A stretch of DNA of 64,000 bases from Agrobacterium tumefaciens_K (GCF_031801495.1 NZ_JAOEGC010000002.1:124001-188000), one strand, 5' to 3'; counted from the first letter of the stretch, positions 17,589 through 26,339 are shown. Translations and numbers: made by a program. The notes: generated by a model not told the origin, from the letters alone.

Positions 17589-17589
17589 A

Positions 17590-18891
17590 ATGGCTGAAGT
17601 CACGAGTATTCCCAATCCCGGCCATACCACGTCCTGGTATGCGGCCTCCGCCAACGTCAAATCCGTGCGTCCTTCGCTCGAGGGGCATCTGGATACCGAT
17701 GTCTGCGTGATCGGCGGCGGTTTCACCGGAATTTCCGCGGCACTGGAACTCAGTGAACGCGGTTATTCCGTTGTCGTTCTGGAAGGGGTGCGGGTTGGCT
17801 TCGGTGCCTCTGGCCGCAATGGCGGTCAGATCGTCAACGGCTACAGCCGTGATCTGGAAACCATCGCCGGTCGCTACGGGCGTGACAAGGCGGTGAAGCT
17901 GGGAGCAATGTCGCTGGAGGGCGGCGCGATCATCCGTGAGCGGGTGAAGAAATACGCTATCGACTGCGATCTCGTCGATGGCGGTTTCTTCGCGGCCTTC
18001 ACACCCAAGCAGATCCGCGAAATGGAGGCGCACAAGGCCCATTGGGAGAAGCACGGCCACAGTGGTCTTGAGATGGTGTCCAAGGCTGACGTTGGAAAAT
18101 ATGTGCGAACGGATCGTTATGCGGGCGGCATGATCGACCGTTTCGGCGGGCACATCCATCCGCTCAATCTCGTGCAGGGAGAGGCTGCTGCTGCCGAGAG
18201 CCTTGGTGCACGTATCTTCGAAAACTCAAGGGTGATTTCTGTCGAGCAGGGCGAAAATCCCCTCGTTCGCACTGCGGCCGGCAGCGTGAAGGCAAAATAC
18301 GTACTGGTCTGCGGCAACGCCTATCTTGGCAAGCTTTTGCCCGAAATCGGTGATCGCATGATGCCGGTTTCCAGTCAGGTCATGGCAACCGAGCCTCTTG
18401 ATCCGGCGCTGATCGAAGGTCTGTTGCCGGCGAATTATTGTGTCGAAGATGCCAACTACATTCTCGATTATTATCGTCGGACCTCCGACAACAGGCTGCT
18501 TTACGGTGGTGGCATCGGTTATGGCGGTAGCGATCCGTCGGACCTTACCGGCGTCATCCGTCCCAATATGCTGAAGACGTTTCCGCAGCTGGCGAAAGCC
18601 AAAATCGATTTTGCCTGGAGCGGCAACTTTGCGCTGACGTTGACGCGCATTCCCCACATGGGCAGGCTTTCGGATCGCATCTATTTTTCGCATGGCGATA
18701 GCGGCCATGGCGTTACGACCACCCACCTGCTCGGCAAGATTCTCGGCGAAGCTGTTGCAGGCCACGCCGAGCGTTTTGATATCTGGAGTTCGCTGCCGAA
18801 CTATCCGTTCCCCGGCGGAAAGACCTTCCGCGTTCCGCTCACCGTGCTGGGCGCTTGGTGGTACGGACTAAGGGACAAGCTCGGGCTTTAG
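17590..18891 (+). CDS. FAD-dependent oxidase, PuuB-like (gamma-glutamylputrescine oxidase family)
   Basis: 433 residues from MAEVTSIPNPGHTTSWYAAS, starting one base after the upstream ligase stop. The FAD-binding loop CVIGGGFTGISAALELSERG is at about 47-66, followed by VLEGVRVGFGASGRNGGQI, the signature of the PuuB/OrdL group. The C-terminal TRIPHMGRLSDRIYFSHGDSGHGV is also characteristic. It probably oxidises a gamma-glutamylated amine to the aldehyde with release of ammonia and peroxide. Its stop overlaps the convergent gntK stop by three bases. Confidence 0.85.
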   Translation: MAEVTSIPNPGHTTSWYAASANVKSVRPSLEGHLDTDVCVIGGGFTGISAALELSERGYSVVVLEGVRVGFGASGRNGGQIVNGYSRDLETIAGRYGRDKAVKLGAMSLEGGAIIRERVKKYAIDCDLVDGGFFAAFTPKQIREMEAHKAHWEKHGHSGLEMVSKADVGKYVRTDRYAGGMIDRFGGHIHPLNLVQGEAAAAESLGARIFENSRVISVEQGENPLVRTAAGSVKAKYVLVCGNAYLGKLLPEIGDRMMPVSSQVMATEPLDPALIEGLLPANYCVEDANYILDYYRRTSDNRLLYGGGIGYGGSDPSDLTGVIRPNMLKTFPQLAKAKIDFAWSGNFALTLTRIPHMGRLSDRIYFSHGDSGHGVTTTHLLGKILGEAVAGHAERFDIWSSLPNYPFPGGKTFRVPLTVLGAWWYGLRDKLGL

Positions 18892-19397
18892 AATGATACC
18901 GTCTTGAGGCCGGAGAGGGCGTTTTCGACGATCTCATCCGGTGTGGCGTCGATGCTGACCGTCACGACGCCAGGTTCGCCGGTTGGCACCTCCAGTGTCG
19001 CAAGCTGTGTCTTGAGCAGCGATAGCGGCATGAAATGCCCCTTGCGTTCGCCCATGCGCTGGCTGAGCAATTCGAGGCTGCCTTCGAGATAGACGAAAGC
19101 GAGCTGACCGTCGCAGGCTTCGCGAAGTCGGTCCCGATAGATCTTCTTCAGTGCCGAGCAGGAAACGACGACACCGCTGCCTTCATATCCCTTGCGCAGT
19201 TCCGCGCCGATGAGGTCGAGCCACGGCCAGCGATCTTCGTCGGTCAGGGGAGTGCCGGCAGACATCTTGTCTACATTGGATTTGGGATGCAGCTTATCGC
19301 CTTCGATGTACGTGATGCCAAGCTTTTCAGCCAGTGCCTCACCAACCGTGGACTTGCCACAGCCGCTCACTCCCATCACTATGATTGCCTGCGTCAC
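18888..19397 (-). CDS. gntK: GntK, gluconokinase
   Basis: 169 residues, the usual size. It phosphorylates gluconate to 6-phosphogluconate, feeding Entner-Doudoroff and pentose-phosphate routes. The P-loop GVSGCGKSTVGEAL is at 9-22, followed by EGDKLHPKSNVDKM and DEDRWPWL, and CSALKKIYRDRLR, all standard for the GntK family. The gene is isolated: it converges with the PuuB-like gene and is separated by 90 bp from the osmoprotectant operon. A 12-bp inverted repeat sits 14 bp upstream of its start and may be a control site. Confidence 0.94.
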   Translation of the reverse strand: MTQAIIVMGVSGCGKSTVGEALAEKLGITYIEGDKLHPKSNVDKMSAGTPLTDEDRWPWLDLIGAELRKGYEGSGVVVSCSALKKIYRDRLREACDGQLAFVYLEGSLELLSQRMGERKGHFMPLSLLKTQLATLEVPTGEPGVVTVSIDATPDEIVENALSGLKTVSF

Positions 19398-19411
19398 CCG
19401 AGCCTCGAATG

Positions 19412-19465
19412 TTTCTGTTTCGACGATCAGCCCCTAACACGGGGAGCAAACCATCGAAACAGAAA
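19412..19465. repeat. Perfect 12-bp inverted repeat upstream of gntK
   Basis: TTTCTGTTTCGA (19412-19423) and TCGAAACAGAAA (19454-19465) are exact reverse complements, separated by 30 bp that contain a nested CCCC/GGGG stem (19431-19444). It lies between the end of the osmoprotectant operon and gntK, both on the minus strand. No T-run follows on either strand, so it may be an operator for gntK or a terminator-like barrier; the sequence alone does not decide. Confidence 0.6.
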
Positions 19466-19487
19466 AGTTTACCGTCAGCAGTTCATA

Positions 19488-20228
19488 TCAATGGCCTGCT
19501 TTTCTGGTGGCATTTTTTTCCAGCGCCGAGAATCCTGCGTGGATCAGGATTGCGAGGGCTGCAACGATCAAGCCGCCCTGAAGAATGAAGGCCAGATTGT
19601 TGGATTGCAGCCCGGCAATGATGACTTCACCCAGCGTTCGTGCCGCGACGGTTGAGCCGATGGTTGCGGTGGAAAGGCTGATGACGGCCGAAAGCCTTAT
19701 GCCTGCAAGGATAGCGGGGAGGGCAAGCGGCAGCTCGACCTTCACAAGCCGTTGCCAACCCGTCATGCCACTGCCTTTTGCGGCGTCCAGCACAGTGGCG
19801 GGAAGCGTCGTGAGCCCGGTCAGCGTATTCTCGAAAACGGGGAGAAGGGCATAAAGAAAAAGGGCGATGAGGGTTGGCTTTTCGCCAAAGCCGATCATCG
19901 GTACGGCAAGCGCCAGAACAGCGACGGGCGGAAACGTCTGGCCGATGTTCACGATGCTGCGGGAAAGCGGCAGGAACTCTGCACCGAAAGGGCGGGTGAC
20001 AACGATGGCGAGCGTGCCGGCAACCAGCGTTGCCAGTGTCGTGGCAACGCCAACGATCGCCAGATGCGACAGTGTGAGCGAAAACAGGTTTGCCTGAATG
20101 TAGATGGCAGGCGCATTGGGTTGCACGAGTGGCTCAAAGATCGGCGCAAAGAGTTCCGGCGCTGTCAGGAAGATCACGAGCACCAGAAGCAGCAGGCCAT
20201 TCGCAAGAAACGTAACGGATTTGTTCAT
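19488..20228 (-). CDS. Osmoprotectant/glycine-betaine ABC importer permease (YehW/OpuBB-like)
   Basis: 246 residues with about five or six membrane helices and the BPD permease motif GSGMTGWQRLVKVELPLALPAILAG near residue 155. It belongs to the OpuBB/YehW class that forms the channel for betaine-type solutes. The start overlaps the ATPase stop by four bases (ATGA). It is the last gene in a four-gene minus-strand operon: binding protein, long permease, ATPase, short permease. Exact substrate is not readable; YehZYXW homologues have modest betaine affinity. Confidence 0.85.
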   Translation of the reverse strand: MNKSVTFLANGLLLLVLVIFLTAPELFAPIFEPLVQPNAPAIYIQANLFSLTLSHLAIVGVATTLATLVAGTLAIVVTRPFGAEFLPLSRSIVNIGQTFPPVAVLALAVPMIGFGEKPTLIALFLYALLPVFENTLTGLTTLPATVLDAAKGSGMTGWQRLVKVELPLALPAILAGIRLSAVISLSTATIGSTVAARTLGEVIIAGLQSNNLAFILQGGLIVAALAILIHAGFSALEKNATRKAGH

Positions 20229-21163
20229 GTCGTTCCGGCTGCATGCTGGAGAAGAACATCACGGTGCACCCGACCGAGAAGCCTGCCCTCCTCGTCAGTT
20301 ACCGGCAATGCGTCTAGCCCCGTCCACAGCATGGCGGACAACGCATCACGCTGAGTGGCGTGGATGGCAAGCGGGCTTCCTTCGGCCGTTCCCGGCTCGA
20401 TCACATCGGCAATCGGCAGAACGGACAGCAATTTCAGGGACAGTTCGGTTTCGCCAATCATGGTGCGGACGAAATCCGTCGCGGGCTTCAGAACGAGTTC
20501 GGCGGGCGATCCGCACTGCACGACACGGCCCTTGTCCATCACGACGATCTGTTGCGCCAGTCGGAACGCCTCATCCATATCATGCGTCACCAGAACAACT
20601 GTCACACCCACCTTTTTCTGGATGCCAAGGAGATCTGTTTGCGCCTTTGCGCGGATGACGGGATCGAGTGCGCCGAAGGGTTCGTCCATAAGAAGGATGT
20701 TTGGTTCTGCGGCGAGAGCGCGTGCCACACCGACACGCTGCTGCTGCCCGCCGGAAAGTTCGTGTGGAAAACGGTTGGCGTAGAGCGCCGGATCGAGTTG
20801 AAAGAGCAGCATAAGCTCCTCGGTCTTGGCGTCGATCCTTTTCCTGTCCCAGCCGACCAGCTCTGGTACGGTCGCGATGTTCTGCGCAACCGTGCGATGC
20901 GGAAACAGGCCGTGCCCCTGTATGGCGTAGCCGATCTGCCGACGAAGCCTGAAACCCGGTAGCCCGTTGATGTTCTGGCCGTCGATCCTGATTGCGCCGG
21001 AACTCGGCTCGACCAGCCGGTTTATCATGCGAAGCAGTGTGGTTTTTCCCGATCCCGATGTGCCGACGATCACGGTGACCGTGTGAGGCGGAACGCTGAG
21101 CGATACGTCATCCACCACAGCAGTTCCGTTGTATCGTTTGGTTATGTTTTCGATCTCGATCAT
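20225..21163 (-). CDS. Osmoprotectant ABC importer ATPase (YehX/OpuBA-like)
   Basis: 312 residues. An ABC ATPase with Walker A GTSGSGKTTLLRMINRLVEP, the QGHGLFPHRTVAQNIATVPEL segment typical of betaine/proline ATPases, signature LSGGQQQRVGVAR and Walker B ILLMDEPFGALD. The last 80 residues (about ITVLPIADV-like onward, ending GRLLGRVHRDVLLQ) resemble a reduced CBS-type regulatory tail, which in OpuA senses ionic strength; here it looks like a single partial module. It overlaps both neighbouring permease genes by four bases, so the operon is translationally coupled. Confidence 0.88.
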   Translation of the reverse strand: MIEIENITKRYNGTAVVDDVSLSVPPHTVTVIVGTSGSGKTTLLRMINRLVEPSSGAIRIDGQNINGLPGFRLRRQIGYAIQGHGLFPHRTVAQNIATVPELVGWDRKRIDAKTEELMLLFQLDPALYANRFPHELSGGQQQRVGVARALAAEPNILLMDEPFGALDPVIRAKAQTDLLGIQKKVGVTVVLVTHDMDEAFRLAQQIVVMDKGRVVQCGSPAELVLKPATDFVRTMIGETELSLKLLSVLPIADVIEPGTAEGSPLAIHATQRDALSAMLWTGLDALPVTDEEGRLLGRVHRDVLLQHAAGTT

Positions 21164-22326
21164 GCCTCACGCTTTCTGCTGGCGCTGAAGAGATTGCTGT
21201 CGATGAGCGCGTCCAGCAAGATTGCGGCGGTCAGTCCGAGCAGGACAGTAGGTATCGTGCCCAGCAGCACGAGATCCATGGCCGTCTGGCCTATACCCTG
21301 AAAAACGAACACGCCAAATCCGCCGCCGCCGATCAGGGCGGCAATCGTCGCAAGGCCGATGTTCTGGACGAGAACGATGCGGATGCCGGTCAGAATGACG
21401 GGGAACGCAAGCGGAAACTCGATCTGGAAAAGCCGTTGCGTGGCTGTCATGCCGAGCCCGCGCGCCGCCTCGCGCACAGCCTGTGAGACACCAGACAGTC
21501 CGACAACGGTGTTCGAAACCACGGGCAGCAGCGAATACAGAAAAAGCGCGACGAAGGCGGGAGCCATGCCGATGCCACGAATGCCGATGGCGGATGCACC
21601 AGCGATATTGGCGGCAATCCAGCCAAGGGGGGCGATGAGCAGCCCGAAAAGCGCGATGGATGGAATGGTCTGGACGATGTTGAGGACGTTCAGAATGGTA
21701 GAACGCACGCGTGTAACCCTTGCGCACAGGATGCCAAGTGGAATTCCCACGAGGGTCGCTACGAGAAGCGATCCCAGAGCAAGTTCAAGATGCCTGCGAG
21801 CTTCAGTCCAGAAAATGTCGGCGCGGCTGGCATATTCCTTGAGGATGGAAAGATCATTCCAAAGGCCGCTTGAAAGGAAGGCTGCAAGAGCAGACAGGCC
21901 ACCTGCCAGCAGCGCGACCCGGACGATTGGCCTGGGTTGCAGTCGGGCAATGGCGTCGGTCGCAAGAAGCAGGAAACCTGCCAAAAGCAGCCAGAAGCCG
22001 CTGGCGGGGGAAACGCGGGCATAGCTGTTGTTTTCCGGCGTTATCGCCGTTGCTGCAATACCGGCGAAAACAGCAAGCGCAACGAGGCCGATGAGCGCAA
22101 CGGAAAGCCGCAATCGTATCGGTGTGCGGAAAAATGCGGCCGCAGATGCAAGCAGTGCGAAACCAACAAATATAATTGCTGCCGAGACAGGAAGAGATCC
22201 AAGGATGCTTTTCGCTTCCCCGGTGACGATGCGATTGGCGCGAACTGTCATGAATGGCAGAGCGATGACGGCATAAAAAAGCAGGAAAGCGATCAACACA
22301 CCTACTTTGTCAGGCCGCCTCGTCAC
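21160..22326 (-). CDS. Osmoprotectant ABC importer permease, long form (YehY-like)
   Basis: 388 residues. The N-terminal half carries four or five extra hydrophobic segments before the conserved permease domain, the arrangement seen in YehY. The domain has the EAA-type loop ARGLGMTATQRLFQIEFPLAFPVILTG near residue 300 and the QTIPSIALFGLLIAPLG helix. It pairs with the short permease to build the channel. It follows the binding-protein gene by 33 bp and overlaps the ATPase start by four bases. Confidence 0.86.
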   Translation of the reverse strand: MTRRPDKVGVLIAFLLFYAVIALPFMTVRANRIVTGEAKSILGSLPVSAAIIFVGFALLASAAAFFRTPIRLRLSVALIGLVALAVFAGIAATAITPENNSYARVSPASGFWLLLAGFLLLATDAIARLQPRPIVRVALLAGGLSALAAFLSSGLWNDLSILKEYASRADIFWTEARRHLELALGSLLVATLVGIPLGILCARVTRVRSTILNVLNIVQTIPSIALFGLLIAPLGWIAANIAGASAIGIRGIGMAPAFVALFLYSLLPVVSNTVVGLSGVSQAVREAARGLGMTATQRLFQIEFPLAFPVILTGIRIVLVQNIGLATIAALIGGGGFGVFVFQGIGQTAMDLVLLGTIPTVLLGLTAAILLDALIDSNLFSASRKREA

Positions 22327-22359
22327 ATGCCGTCTCCCGCTGCACTGTGTTGCCGGTCG

Positions 22360-23271
22360 TTACTTGATGAAGCCGTTTTTCGTCAGGAAATCCACAGCCA
22401 CCGTCTTGGCTTGTTCGCCGCCAACCTGCACACGGCCATTCAGTTCCTGCAATGTTGCCAGATCGAGCTTTTCGAATACCGGTTTCAGCAATGCTTCGAT
22501 ATCCGGATGCTTCTTCAGCACCTCCTCGCGAATGATCGGGGCTGGTTGATAGACCGGCTGCACATGCTTGTCGTCTTCCAGCACCACCAGCCCGGATGGT
22601 GCGATGCCGCCATCCGTGCCGTAAACCATGGCGGCATTGGCGTTGTTGGTCTGGTTGGCCGCGGCAGCAATCGTGGCAGCTGTATCGCCGCCCGAGAGAG
22701 TGATCAGCTGCGCGGATTTCATCGTGAAGCCATATGTCGTCTGGAAGGCTGGCAGGGCGGCAGCCGAATTGACGAATTCGGAGGAGGCGGCAAGGACGAC
22801 TTCACCGCCGTCCGCGACATACTTGCCGAAATCGGAAAGCGTTTTCAGATTGTTCTTTTCCGCCACATCCTTGCGAATGGCGATGGCCCAGGTGTTGTTG
22901 GCGGGCGATGGCGTGAGCCAAACGATCTTGTTGGCTTCGAAATCGAGTGTCTTTGCTTCGTTATAGGCCTTGGCCGCATCCTTCCAGATCGGGTTATCTG
23001 CCTTTTCGAAAAAGAAGGCGGCGTTGCCCGTATACTCAGGATAGATATCGATCTCCCCGGCGGTGATTGCCTTTCGCACGACAGGCGTCGCACCGAGCTG
23101 GATACGATCGGTCGTCTCGATATTGTTCTGGTTCAGAACGGCGAGAATGATATTTCCGAGAACTCCGCCTTCAGTGTCGATCTTCGATGAAACGACGACC
23201 TGTGCCTGAGCAATGGAGGCGTAAAATGTAAGGGCGAATCCGGCGGCTGTCAGACCTGTCATGCGTTTCAT
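22360..23271 (-). CDS. osmF: Osmoprotectant-binding protein (OsmF/YehZ, OpuAC-like)
   Basis: 303 residues from MKRMTGLTAAGFALTFYASI with a Sec signal peptide cleaved near AQAQVV. A strong GGAGGA ribosome site lies just upstream and decides this start over an earlier in-frame ATG. The mature protein has the OpuAC-type pattern VVSSKIDTEGGVLGNIILAVL, GEIDIYPEYTGNAAFFF, and AMVYGTDGGIAPSGLVVLEDD. It is the periplasmic receptor of the downstream importer and the first gene of the operon. A short palindrome at 23327-23339 is a candidate control site. Confidence 0.88.
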   Translation of the reverse strand: MKRMTGLTAAGFALTFYASIAQAQVVVSSKIDTEGGVLGNIILAVLNQNNIETTDRIQLGATPVVRKAITAGEIDIYPEYTGNAAFFFEKADNPIWKDAAKAYNEAKTLDFEANKIVWLTPSPANNTWAIAIRKDVAEKNNLKTLSDFGKYVADGGEVVLAASSEFVNSAAALPAFQTTYGFTMKSAQLITLSGGDTAATIAAAANQTNNANAAMVYGTDGGIAPSGLVVLEDDKHVQPVYQPAPIIREEVLKKHPDIEALLKPVFEKLDLATLQELNGRVQVGGEQAKTVAVDFLTKNGFIK

Positions 23272-23326
23272 GAAAATTCCTCCCCGATCGATTTTCCAGA
23301 CGAGCATGACTATTCGCGCACGTCGA

Positions 23327-23339
23327 TTGAACTGTTCAA
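23327..23339. promoter_or_regulatory. Palindrome upstream of osmF operon
   Basis: TTGAAC-T-GTTCAA is a perfect 6-bp inverted repeat with one central base, 56 bp upstream of the osmF start. It could be an operator for the importer operon. The cognate regulator is not visible in the neighbourhood. The remaining intergenic sequence up to 23434 shows nothing further. Confidence 0.35.
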
Positions 23340-23434
23340 CGAGGCAGCCACAAAATGGTTGCGACAGAAACGTGAATTCTCACCGCAAAAGTTGTGCGCG
23401 TAAAGGTCTGGTCGGGAGAGCGGGAATTATTCGC

Positions 23435-24475
23435 TCAGTTTTCCGTTTTGCGCGCAGACTTGCCCATGACCAGCGGCATCAGCACGGAGAGGAAAAGAAG
23501 ACGCAGTACGTGGTGGGAGCCGACGTAGGCGGTGTCGGCATGCATCATCACTGCCATGGCGGCCATGGTTTCAAGACCGCCGGGTGAATAGGCGATCATG
23601 ACGGCGTTGAGTGGAACGCCGGTAATGCTGGAAATCATCCAGGCAATGACGCCGGCGATGAACATCACGGCGATGGTAACGACAAGACCTGCGACAAAGC
23701 CCTTGCGTACATCCATCAGCGAGACATTGGAAAACCGCGTCCCGATAAGGCAACCGATGAGGACGTAGACAGGAAGGCTGAGCCAGGTCGGAACACCGCC
23801 CTCGGTGAAACCGGTAATATGCGAACCGATGGAGATCGCGACGCCGCCAAGCAGCAGGGCCGCCGGAAACCGCAGGCGCAGAAAGAGCCACCCGAGCGCC
23901 AGAGACGCGGCAATTGTCACGATCAGCGTCACGATGTCCATCGGTGGGTTGCTGATGGGCGGTTCTGTGCTGACGAGATCGAGATATTCAACGATCAGCG
24001 GCACAGAAAGCGTCAAGGCCAGAACCCGCACGCTTTGAACGATGCTGACAGTCGCAAGATCGCTTTTGGTATCCGCGCTGAGGCTGATGATGTAGCTGAG
24101 ATGGCCGGGTGAGGCGCCGAGCATCGCGGTCGTCCGGTCATAGCCGAAACCGTAGTGCAGAATCCAGTAGGCGACGTAGAGCATGACGACGACGGCGACG
24201 AGGACCACCACGAAGCTGATGGGCCACGTCTTTGCTGCATCGATCACGGAGGGCGTGACACTCGTTCCCATCGATATGCCGACGACCACGAAACAGGCGT
24301 TGCGGATCAGGGCAGGTACACCAAGTTTGAGGCCGGACAATCCGGATAATGTTACGGCAAGCGCCGGTCCGGACAGAAACGGTGCCGGTATGGCAAGCAG
24401 GCTGGCGAGGAACGCTCCGATGCTGCCGATAATGGTGGTCAGCAAAAATGTATGGAATGCCGGCTTGATGATCAT
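23435..24475 (-). CDS. AbrB-family integral membrane protein (putative transporter)
   Basis: 346 residues with about ten hydrophobic helices in two similar halves; GAPSGHLSYIISLS-like (GASPGHLSYIISLS) in the first half echoes AYSPGGLETMAAMA in the second, the repeated SPGG motif that defines the AbrB/DUF family once misnamed ammonia monooxygenase. Substrate is unknown. It lies between rirA and osmF on the same strand, but a rho-independent terminator after rirA and a 163-bp gap before osmF suggest it is transcribed alone. Confidence 0.82.
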   Translation of the reverse strand: MIIKPAFHTFLLTTIIGSIGAFLASLLAIPAPFLSGPALAVTLSGLSGLKLGVPALIRNACFVVVGISMGTSVTPSVIDAAKTWPISFVVVLVAVVVMLYVAYWILHYGFGYDRTTAMLGASPGHLSYIISLSADTKSDLATVSIVQSVRVLALTLSVPLIVEYLDLVSTEPPISNPPMDIVTLIVTIAASLALGWLFLRLRFPAALLLGGVAISIGSHITGFTEGGVPTWLSLPVYVLIGCLIGTRFSNVSLMDVRKGFVAGLVVTIAVMFIAGVIAWMISSITGVPLNAVMIAYSPGGLETMAAMAVMMHADTAYVGSHHVLRLLFLSVLMPLVMGKSARKTEN

Positions 24476-24583
24476 TACAACGCGAATGGAAACTGCTTGG
24501 AAAATCTCGGTTTCACATGCGCCGTTTCACGCCGTTTCGTCAACCTTTGGGCGGAAAATATCGTCTCTCGCGCCGTGATCGAC

Positions 24584-24616
24584 AAAAAAGCAACCCGCAA
24601 CGATGCGCTGCGGGTT
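24584..24616 (-). terminator. Rho-independent terminator of rirA
   Basis: Read on the minus strand, AACCCGCA (24616-24609) pairs with TGCGGGTT (24599-24592) and is followed by GC and a run of six T. This sits 31 bp after the rirA stop. The rest of the 171-bp rirA-abrB gap shows no other element. Confidence 0.85.
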
Positions 24617-24646
24617 CGCAAAAATCTGGAGAAAATGCTGGATGGA

Positions 24647-25117
24647 TCAAGCCGCGGGAAGAGCGGCCGTGCGGGGCATTTCCGTGTCGAGACCGAGCAG
24701 GAAGTTGATCTGCGGTCGGGCCTTGACGAGATCGTCGATGGAATATTCGGTGAGCACGTCGAAGAATGCGTTCAGCGCCTTACGAAGCGCGGAGTTGAGG
24801 CCGCAGCTGTCAACCAGCGGACATTCGACGGCGCCATCCTCGAAGCATTCTGCCATGGCGAAACTGTCTTCGGTGACCCTGACGACATCGAACAGGCTGA
24901 TCTTGTCGGCGGGCTTGCCAAGCCTGACGCCACCGTTGCGACCACGGACGGTTTCGACAAGTCCTGCCTTGTTCAACGGCTGAAGAATCTTGAAAAGGAA
25001 CAGCTCCGATACGCCATATGCCCTTGCGATCTCGGGGATGCGGCTCAGATTGCCTTCGTTTGCGGCGCAGTACATCAACATGCGAACGGCATAGTTGGTC
25101 TGTTTGGTCAAGCGCAT
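24647..25117 (-). CDS. rirA: RirA, rhizobial iron regulator (Rrf2 family, Fe-S)
   Basis: 156 residues, nearly identical in pattern to known RirA proteins: MRLTKQTNYAVRMLMYCAAN at the start, winged helix with SELFLFKILQPLNKAGLVET, and the three Fe-S ligand cysteines at 91, 99 and 105. RirA represses iron-uptake genes when iron is sufficient, using an iron-sulfur cluster as sensor. It is divergent from the ferric-iron binding protein gene, and the shared intergenic region holds an Irr-type motif inside a larger dyad, in line with the known cross-control of rirA by Irr in Agrobacterium. Confidence 0.96.
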   Translation of the reverse strand: MRLTKQTNYAVRMLMYCAANEGNLSRIPEIARAYGVSELFLFKILQPLNKAGLVETVRGRNGGVRLGKPADKISLFDVVRVTEDSFAMAECFEDGAVECPLVDSCGLNSALRKALNAFFDVLTEYSIDDLVKARPQINFLLGLDTEMPRTAALPAA

Positions 25118-25156
25118 GCTGGTCTCCTAACTCTCAATGTGGAGTTATATAGTCTG

Positions 25157-25191
25157 TTTTTCAGTTTAGAACAATTCCAGAAACTGAAAAA
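25157..25191. promoter_or_regulatory. Large dyad containing an Irr-type (ICE) motif between rirA and fbpA
   Basis: Outer arms TTTTTCAGTTT (25157-25167) and AAACTGAAAAA (25181-25191) are perfect reverse complements. Within it, TTTAGAACAATTCCAGA (25165-25181) matches the Irr box TTTAGAA-N3-TTCTAAA at 12 of 14 fixed positions. The site is 39 bp upstream of rirA and about 100 bp upstream of fbpA. A canonical RirA box (TGA-N9-TCA) was not found nearby. Confidence 0.6.
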
Positions 25192-25289
25192 ATCTCGTCC
25201 GCCCCGAATTTCGGGAACTGAAATGTTGACGGTCATGCAGATTCATGAACAGAAAACTCAAGAATCTGACTTTAATGGAGACACCCTCA

Positions 25290-26339
25290 ATGGCAAGCAT
25301 GAAATCCTGTTTTCCCGCTGCCGTTTTTGCATGCCTTGCCTCTACATCGATGGTGACGGCTGCATCGGCGCAAGGTGAGGTGAATGTCTACTCTTATCGA
25401 CAGCCTGAGTTGATCCAGCCTCTGTTCGACGCCTTTACGAAGAAAACCGGCATTGAGGCGAACGTGTTGTTCCTCGACAAGGGGCTGGTCGAGCGTATCC
25501 AGGCCGAGGGTGTCAACTCGCCGGCCGATGTGCTTCTGACGGTCGATATCGCACGTCTGGTGGAGGCCAAGGAGGGCGGTGTCACGCAGCCGGTTTTGAA
25601 TGATCCGATCATCGAAAAGGATATTCCGGCCAATCTGCGTGATCCGCAGGGTGACTGGTTCGGGCTGACGACGCGCGGTCGTGTGGTCTACGCCTCGAAG
25701 GAGCGGGTAACGCAGGACGATATTACCTATGAGGAACTTGCCGATCCGAAGTGGAAAGGCAAAATCTGCATTCGCGATGGCCAGCATTCCTACAACATCG
25801 CGCTGTTCGCCTCGATGATCGCGCATCACGGCGTCGATTACACCCGCACGTGGCTGACGGCTCTCAAGAACAATCTGGCCCGTAAACCCGACGGAACGGA
25901 CCGCACGCAGGCAAAGTCGATCTTTTCAGGTGAGTGCGATATCGCGCTGGGCAACACCTATTATGTCGGCCTGATGCTAACCAATGACCGGGAACCGGAA
26001 GAAAAGGAATGGGCGGGTTCCGTTCGGGTGATCTTCCCCAATGCGGCGGATCGCGGCACGCACGTCAACATTTCGGGCATGGCCATGACGAGATATGCGC
26101 CGAACAAGGAAAATGCACTGAAGCTGATGGAGTTTCTCGCCTCCCGCGAAGCTCAGGAAATCTACGCCCAGCAGGTCTTTGAATATCCCGTTCTTCCCGG
26201 GGCGCAGCCTTCTGACGTGGTGAAGGGATTTGGCCCGATCAATCCCGACAAGCTGTCGCTCACGGATATCGCTGTCTATCGCAAACAGGCCTCCGAGCTG
26301 GTCGATGAAGTGGGCTTCAACGAGGGACCAGATAACTGA
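25290..26339 (+). CDS. fbpA: FbpA/AfuA-type periplasmic ferric-iron binding protein
   Basis: 349 residues starting at MASMKSCFPAAVFACLASTS, chosen because GGAGA lies 9 bases upstream; two earlier in-frame ATGs exist. A signal peptide ends near AASAQGE. The mature protein begins EVNVYSYRQPELIQPLF and has the adjacent tyrosines of ferric-binding proteins in GNTYYVGLML, plus WFGLTTRGRVV and the C-terminal EFPVLPG-like block. It captures Fe(III) in the periplasm for an ABC importer, but no permease or ATPase genes follow here, so partners must lie elsewhere. Divergent rirA fits iron control. Confidence 0.88.
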   Translation: MASMKSCFPAAVFACLASTSMVTAASAQGEVNVYSYRQPELIQPLFDAFTKKTGIEANVLFLDKGLVERIQAEGVNSPADVLLTVDIARLVEAKEGGVTQPVLNDPIIEKDIPANLRDPQGDWFGLTTRGRVVYASKERVTQDDITYEELADPKWKGKICIRDGQHSYNIALFASMIAHHGVDYTRTWLTALKNNLARKPDGTDRTQAKSIFSGECDIALGNTYYVGLMLTNDREPEEKEWAGSVRVIFPNAADRGTHVNISGMAMTRYAPNKENALKLMEFLASREAQEIYAQQVFEYPVLPGAQPSDVVKGFGPINPDKLSLTDIAVYRKQASELVDEVGFNEGPDN

